Below are positions 4,772-8,109 of a DNA stretch of 8,109 nucleotides, in pieces. The stretch lies in contig DASSWT010000018.1 of the NCBI GenBank assembly GCA_035704555.1, forward strand, positions 1 through 8,109, in the 5' to 3' direction. Under the pieces are notes generated by a model. The model worked only from the letters and a program-made list of their open reading frames with translations. It was not told the origin of the DNA and searched no databases. Positions within the stretch are counted from its first letter, which is position 1, and the number at the start of each line of letters is the position of its first letter. The DNA comes from Saccharospirillum sp035704555. GTDB taxonomy: Bacteria > Pseudomonadota > Gammaproteobacteria > Pseudomonadales > Natronospirillaceae. Made by a program: the position numbers and the translations under genes.

Positions 4772-5812
4772 ATGTCAGACGCGCCCAAACCCCTGAGTTA
4801 CAAAGACGCCGGTGTTGATATCAACGCTGGCAATGAATTGGTGGAACGCATCAAAGACACCGTAAAGCGTACCCGGCGTCCGGAAGTGATGGGCGGGCTG
4901 GGCGGCTTTGGCGCTCTGTGTCGCATTCCCAGCCATTATAAAAAGCCCGTACTGGTCTCCGGCACCGATGGCGTCGGCACCAAGCTGAAACTCGCCATGG
5001 AGCTCGACCGTCACGATACCATCGGCATCGACCTGGTCGCCATGTGCGTGAACGACCTGATCGTCTGCGGTGCCGAACCGCTGTTCTTTCTGGACTACTA
5101 CGCCACCGGCAAACTGTCGGTCGACATCGCCACCCGGGTGGTTCAGGGCATCGGTGAAGGCTGTCACCAGGCGAACTGCTCCCTGGTCGGTGGCGAAACC
5201 GCTGAAATGCCTGGCATGTACCAGGGCGATGATTACGATCTGGCCGGTTTTTGCACCGGTGTGGTCGAGGAAGACAACATCATTGATGGTACCCGGGTGC
5301 GCGTCGGTGACAGCGTCATTGGCCTGCCCTCTTCCGGCCCTCACTCCAACGGCTACTCGCTGATCCGTAAAGTCATCGAGGTGTCCGGTGCCGATTTGCA
5401 ACAGCCGATGGGCGACACCACCCTGGCCGATGCCCTGATGGCCCCAACCCGAATCTATGTGAAAGCGGTTTTGCGCCTGCTGGCCAACCAGTCTGTGCAT
5501 GCCATTTCACACATCACCGGCGGTGGTTTTTATGAAAACCTGCCAAGGGTCGTCCCTGAATCGCTGGCCATTCGCCTGAATGCCCACAGCTGGACTCAGC
5601 CCCCGGTTTTCGACTGGCTGAAAAAAACCGGCAACATCGATGCCCATGAAATGTACCGTACCTTCAACTGTGGCATTGGTCTGGTGCTGGTCGTACCTGC
5701 CAGTGAACAGGAAGACGTTCTCAGTCAACTGAAAGCCAGCGGCGAAAGCCCGGTGGTGATGGGGCAGGTTGAACAGCGCACTGGCGACGCTGTCATTATC
5801 GACGGACTCTAG
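4772..5812 (+). CDS. purM: Phosphoribosylformylglycinamidine cyclo-ligase (AIR synthetase) PurM
   Basis: PurM catalyses the ATP-dependent closure of formylglycinamidine ribonucleotide to aminoimidazole ribonucleotide, step five of de novo purine synthesis, in the cytoplasm. The 346-residue length matches E. coli (345). Hallmarks are SYKDAGVDI near the N-terminus (residues 9-17), GGLGGFGAL (41-49), the nucleotide-binding GTDGVGTK (64-71), CGAEPLFFLDYYATGKL (99-115), GGETAEMPGMY (140-150), LPSSGPHSNGYSLIRK (185-200) and HITGGGFYENLPRV (247-260). It is a full-length, intact member. It heads a tight operon with purN two bases downstream, as in E. coli. A leader with a hairpin and T-tract may add attenuation to transcription from the extended -10 promoter. 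Confidence 0.98.
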   Translation: MSDAPKPLSYKDAGVDINAGNELVERIKDTVKRTRRPEVMGGLGGFGALCRIPSHYKKPVLVSGTDGVGTKLKLAMELDRHDTIGIDLVAMCVNDLIVCGAEPLFFLDYYATGKLSVDIATRVVQGIGEGCHQANCSLVGGETAEMPGMYQGDDYDLAGFCTGVVEEDNIIDGTRVRVGDSVIGLPSSGPHSNGYSLIRKVIEVSGADLQQPMGDTTLADALMAPTRIYVKAVLRLLANQSVHAISHITGGGFYENLPRVVPESLAIRLNAHSWTQPPVFDWLKKTGNIDAHEMYRTFNCGIGLVLVVPASEQEDVLSQLKASGESPVVMGQVEQRTGDAVIIDGL

Positions 5813-5814
5813 AC

Positions 5815-6465
5815 GTGACCCGACTTGTTGTATTGATCAGTGGCGGCGGCTCCAACCTGCAGTCACTGCTTGACCAGTGCCAGTCCGGCGCGCTGAACGC
5901 CAAGGTCGTCGCCGTGATTTCAAACCGCCCCGACGCCTTTGGCCTGTCAAGAGCACGTCAGGCCGGCGTAAAGGCTTTAACCCTGGATCACAAGGGCTTT
6001 GCCGACCGTGCAGCCTTCGACCAGTCTCTGGCCGATCTGATTGACGATCAGCAGCCCGACCTGGTCGTACTGGCCGGGTTCATGCGCATCCTCACCGATG
6101 ACTTCGTCAACCGCTTCCTGGGCCGCATGATCAACATCCACCCCTCCTTGCTGCCCCGTTACCCGGGTCTCAACACCCATCAGCGCGCCCTGGATGCTGG
6201 CGACCCCACCGCCGGAGCCACCGTCCACTTTGTGACTGCGCAGCTGGATGGTGGCCCGGCCATTGCCCAGGTTGAAGTGCCAGTGGAAGAGCAGGATGAC
6301 GCCGACTCGCTGGCCAGAAAAGTACTGGTGCAGGAACACAAACTCTACCCGGCCGTGATCGACTGGTTTGTAAAGGGGCGACTCCGGCTTGAGCGGAATC
6401 AGGCCATCCTTGACGGCACGCCTCTTCCAAAAGGCGGTCGTCTGCTGGATACTGCCAGACTATGA
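5815..6465 (+). CDS. purN: Phosphoribosylglycinamide formyltransferase PurN
   Basis: PurN transfers the formyl group of 10-formyltetrahydrofolate to glycinamide ribonucleotide, step three of purine synthesis. The 216-residue product is close to the E. coli length (212). The phosphate-binding loop SGGGSN is at residues 9-14, and the catalytic triad is complete: Asn107 and His109 in INIHPSLLP and Asp145 in FVTAQLDGGPAI. VVLAGFMRIL (84-93) and RYPGLNTHQRAL (115-126) are also typical. The start is GTG, two bases after the purM stop, with no clear Shine-Dalgarno sequence, so translation is probably coupled to purM. Its stop overlaps the next ATG by 4 nt. Confidence 0.98.
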   Translation: MTRLVVLISGGGSNLQSLLDQCQSGALNAKVVAVISNRPDAFGLSRARQAGVKALTLDHKGFADRAAFDQSLADLIDDQQPDLVVLAGFMRILTDDFVNRFLGRMINIHPSLLPRYPGLNTHQRALDAGDPTAGATVHFVTAQLDGGPAIAQVEVPVEEQDDADSLARKVLVQEHKLYPAVIDWFVKGRLRLERNQAILDGTPLPKGGRLLDTARL

Positions 6466-7181
6466 ATCGATTGCTCACCAGCCTGATATTACTAGCACTC
6501 ACCGCAACCACGTTCGCCGAAGGCATGACGCCCTTCACGGCCGAACTGGAAGCGATACGCCATGGTGCCATCGACATCAAGGCTGAGGGCACCCTGCAGT
6601 TACGGCAAACCGGTGCCAATCAATGGCACTACCGCCTCGGTACTGACGGCAGAACCCTGTCTTTAAGTGAGGAAAGCTGGCTGACCGTCGTCGATGGTCA
6701 GATTCGTCCCATGCGTTATGAATTTGAAAGCAAGGTGTTCTGGGTCAAAACCACCAAGTCGCTGAGTTTCGACCACGACAACAGACGGGTGACCGGGCGA
6801 GTGGAAAAAGACCGCGTTGACGAACGTTTTGCAGCGCCGATCTACGATGCCATTGGTTATCAACTGGCACTGCGACAGGCGCTGGCGCGCGGCGAAGAAT
6901 CCATCACCCTGAACGTACTGCGCCACAAGCGACCGGATGACATGTCGTTTCGGGTAATCGGTGAGGAAATGCTGCGATTGCCCCAGGGTGAAATCTACAC
7001 CTGGATCATTGAGCAAACAGAGCCGGTTGACCGTAATGAACGCAAACTCATCTGGATCGCTCCAGGACTGGCCTATACACCGATGCGTTTTGGCCGCTAT
7101 GAAGATGGCGACCTGAAAGAGGAAATCCGGGTTCTGTCACTGCAGCTTGATGGTCAGCAGGTTGATTTCAGCCAGCAATAA
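6462..7181 (+). CDS. DUF3108 exported protein
   Basis: The 239-residue protein starts with a signal peptide (basic MNR, hydrophobic core from residue 4 to 16, likely cleavage after TTFA at 19). The mature part resembles DUF3108 proteins: FTAELEAIRHGAIDIKAEG near the start, a predicted beta-rich body with WHYRLG, and the late block RKLIWIAPGLAYTPMRFGRYEDG (residues about 194-216). It should be periplasmic or envelope-associated, with unknown function. Its ATG overlaps the purN stop (ATGA), so it is the third gene of the operon and translationally coupled. The same purN/DUF3108 neighbourship occurs in Pseudomonas and relatives as I recall, which supports the family call. Nothing links it directly to purine synthesis. 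Confidence 0.88.
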   Translation: MNRLLTSLILLALTATTFAEGMTPFTAELEAIRHGAIDIKAEGTLQLRQTGANQWHYRLGTDGRTLSLSEESWLTVVDGQIRPMRYEFESKVFWVKTTKSLSFDHDNRRVTGRVEKDRVDERFAAPIYDAIGYQLALRQALARGEESITLNVLRHKRPDDMSFRVIGEEMLRLPQGEIYTWIIEQTEPVDRNERKLIWIAPGLAYTPMRFGRYEDGDLKEEIRVLSLQLDGQQVDFSQQ

Positions 7182-7270
7182 GACGCGCTGGCCGCACTGC
7201 CTGTAACGCCGCAATGCACCCGGTACTACCGCTACCCATCTACTGACCGGCACAGGGAGGCTTGTTTACC

Positions 7271-8109
7271 ATGAAAGTTGCCGTATTCAGCAGCAAACCC
7301 TACGACATTCGATTTTTCTCCCAGGCGACACAGTCACACCACCAGTTCACCTTTCTTGAGCCCCACCTGAATGCCCAGACGGCCGCACTCAGCCAGGGGC
7401 ACGATGCCGTCTGCTGCTTCGTCAACGACAGCGTCGACCGGGCAACACTGGAGCATCTGCATCAACAGGGCATATCACTGATCGCGTTGCGCTGCGCTGG
7501 CTTCAATAACGTGGATCTGACCGCTGCCACTGAACTGGGCATTACCGTCGCCCGGGTGCCCGAGTATTCCCCCTTCGCGGTGGCCGAGCATGCTGTGGCA
7601 CTGATTCTGGGCCTCAATCGAAATTCCCATCGGGCGTACAACCGGGTTCGCGAAAACGACTACAGCCTGCATGGCCTGCTCGGCTTCGATGTGCACGGTA
7701 AAACCGTCGGCGTTATCGGCACCGGTAAAATCGGGCAGGCTTTTATTCGCATCATGCGTGGCTTCGGCTGCCGGGTCATCTGTTACGACCCCTACCCCAA
7801 TGAAGCAGCAGTGACCGCCGGGGCCGAGTATGTCGAGCTCGACACGCTCTGGGCAAACAGTGACATTATTTCCCTGCACTGCCCGCTGGTTCCGGCGACC
7901 CGGCACCTCATCAACAAAGACACTCTGGCGAAAATGAAGCATGGCGTAATGGTCATCAACACCAGCCGGGGCGCTTTGATCAACACCAGTGATGTGATTA
8001 CCTCACTCAAGACCGGCGCTGTGGGTTATCTGGGTCTGGATGTGTATGAAGAGGAAGCCGATCTTTTCTTCGAAGACAATTCCGACGACATTCTGCGCGA
8101 CGATGTCTT
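7271..8109 (+). CDS. ldhA: Fermentative D-lactate dehydrogenase, 5' part
   Basis: The first 279 codons of an NAD-dependent D-2-hydroxyacid dehydrogenase, most like E. coli LdhA (329 residues), which reduces pyruvate to D-lactate in anaerobic growth. Visible are IALRCAGFNNVDL (residues 71-83), the substrate-side VPEYSPFAVAEHA (96-108), the Rossmann loop GVIGTGKIGQA (147-157), DPYP (173-176), the catalytic Arg233 in NTSRGALI and Glu262 in LDVYEEE, then DLFFED as in LdhA. The catalytic His expected near residue 295 lies beyond the window. No internal stop or frameshift is seen. A strong AGGGAGG (7254-7260) precedes the ATG by 10 nt. The 89-nt gap from the DUF3108 gene contains no clear terminator or promoter, so whether it joins the purMN transcript is open. 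Confidence 0.95.
   Translation, partial: MKVAVFSSKPYDIRFFSQATQSHHQFTFLEPHLNAQTAALSQGHDAVCCFVNDSVDRATLEHLHQQGISLIALRCAGFNNVDLTAATELGITVARVPEYSPFAVAEHAVALILGLNRNSHRAYNRVRENDYSLHGLLGFDVHGKTVGVIGTGKIGQAFIRIMRGFGCRVICYDPYPNEAAVTAGAEYVELDTLWANSDIISLHCPLVPATRHLINKDTLAKMKHGVMVINTSRGALINTSDVITSLKTGAVGYLGLDVYEEEADLFFEDNSDDILRDDV

Noticed and set aside
4775..5500. Open frame of 241 codons on the minus strand
   Set aside because: It is wholly antisense to purM, whose motifs are unmistakable; it shows no recognisable protein pattern.
7182..7270. Search for a terminator or promoter in the gap before ldhA
   Set aside because: No stable stem with T-run and no convincing -10/-35 pair was found; only the ribosome binding site at 7254-7260 stands out.

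Overview
The window looks like chromosomal DNA of a gammaproteobacterium, probably one of the marine or halophilic Oceanospirillales/Pseudomonadales-type lineages. The basis is moderately high GC, TruC and Hda sequences of gammaproteobacterial type, and the order hda / DUF2066 / purM / purN / DUF3108, which I recall from Pseudomonas and relatives. Genus assignment is inference. Both window ends cut genes.

Region 1 (1-1977) is the unusual part. Two copies of a two-gene unit, a small four-cysteine (zinc-ribbon-like) protein followed by the tRNA pseudouridine synthase TruC, face each other as a large imperfect inverted repeat. The arms are 1-853 and 1010-1862, pair without a single indel, and differ at about 58 positions (about 93% identity by hand count). 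Most differences are synonymous, so both TruC proteins look functional. A 97-bp element with 23-bp terminal inverted repeats and a nested hairpin (877-973) lies in the spacer and supplies the C-terminus and stop codon of the second TruC. The left copy of the small gene is cut by the window start.

Region 2 (1978-2664) starts with a short divergent promoter region. It drives the right-hand zinc-ribbon/truC pair leftward and, rightward, a 187-residue acidic protein that resembles a DEDD-type 3'-5' exonuclease fold whose catalytic residues appear lost.

Region 3 (2667-4522, minus strand) holds a DUF2066 exported protein followed by hda, the replication-initiation regulator, which starts with GTG. 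The two are separated by 86 nt containing a hairpin.

Region 4 (4523-7181, plus strand) begins with a 249-bp divergent intergenic region that has an extended -10 promoter and a hairpin/U-tract in the purM leader. It continues with a tight purM-purN-DUF3108 operon (2-nt gap, then 4-nt overlap). PurN and PurM catalyse steps 3 and 5 of de novo purine synthesis.

Region 5 (7271-end) is the first 279 codons of a fermentative D-lactate dehydrogenase of the LdhA type, running off the window.

Most of the window is ordinary housekeeping sequence. The inverted truC duplication with its central element is the only large-scale anomaly, and an assembly fold-back must be excluded before it is treated as biology. 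I saw no CRISPR array, tRNA, rRNA, transposase gene or defence system.
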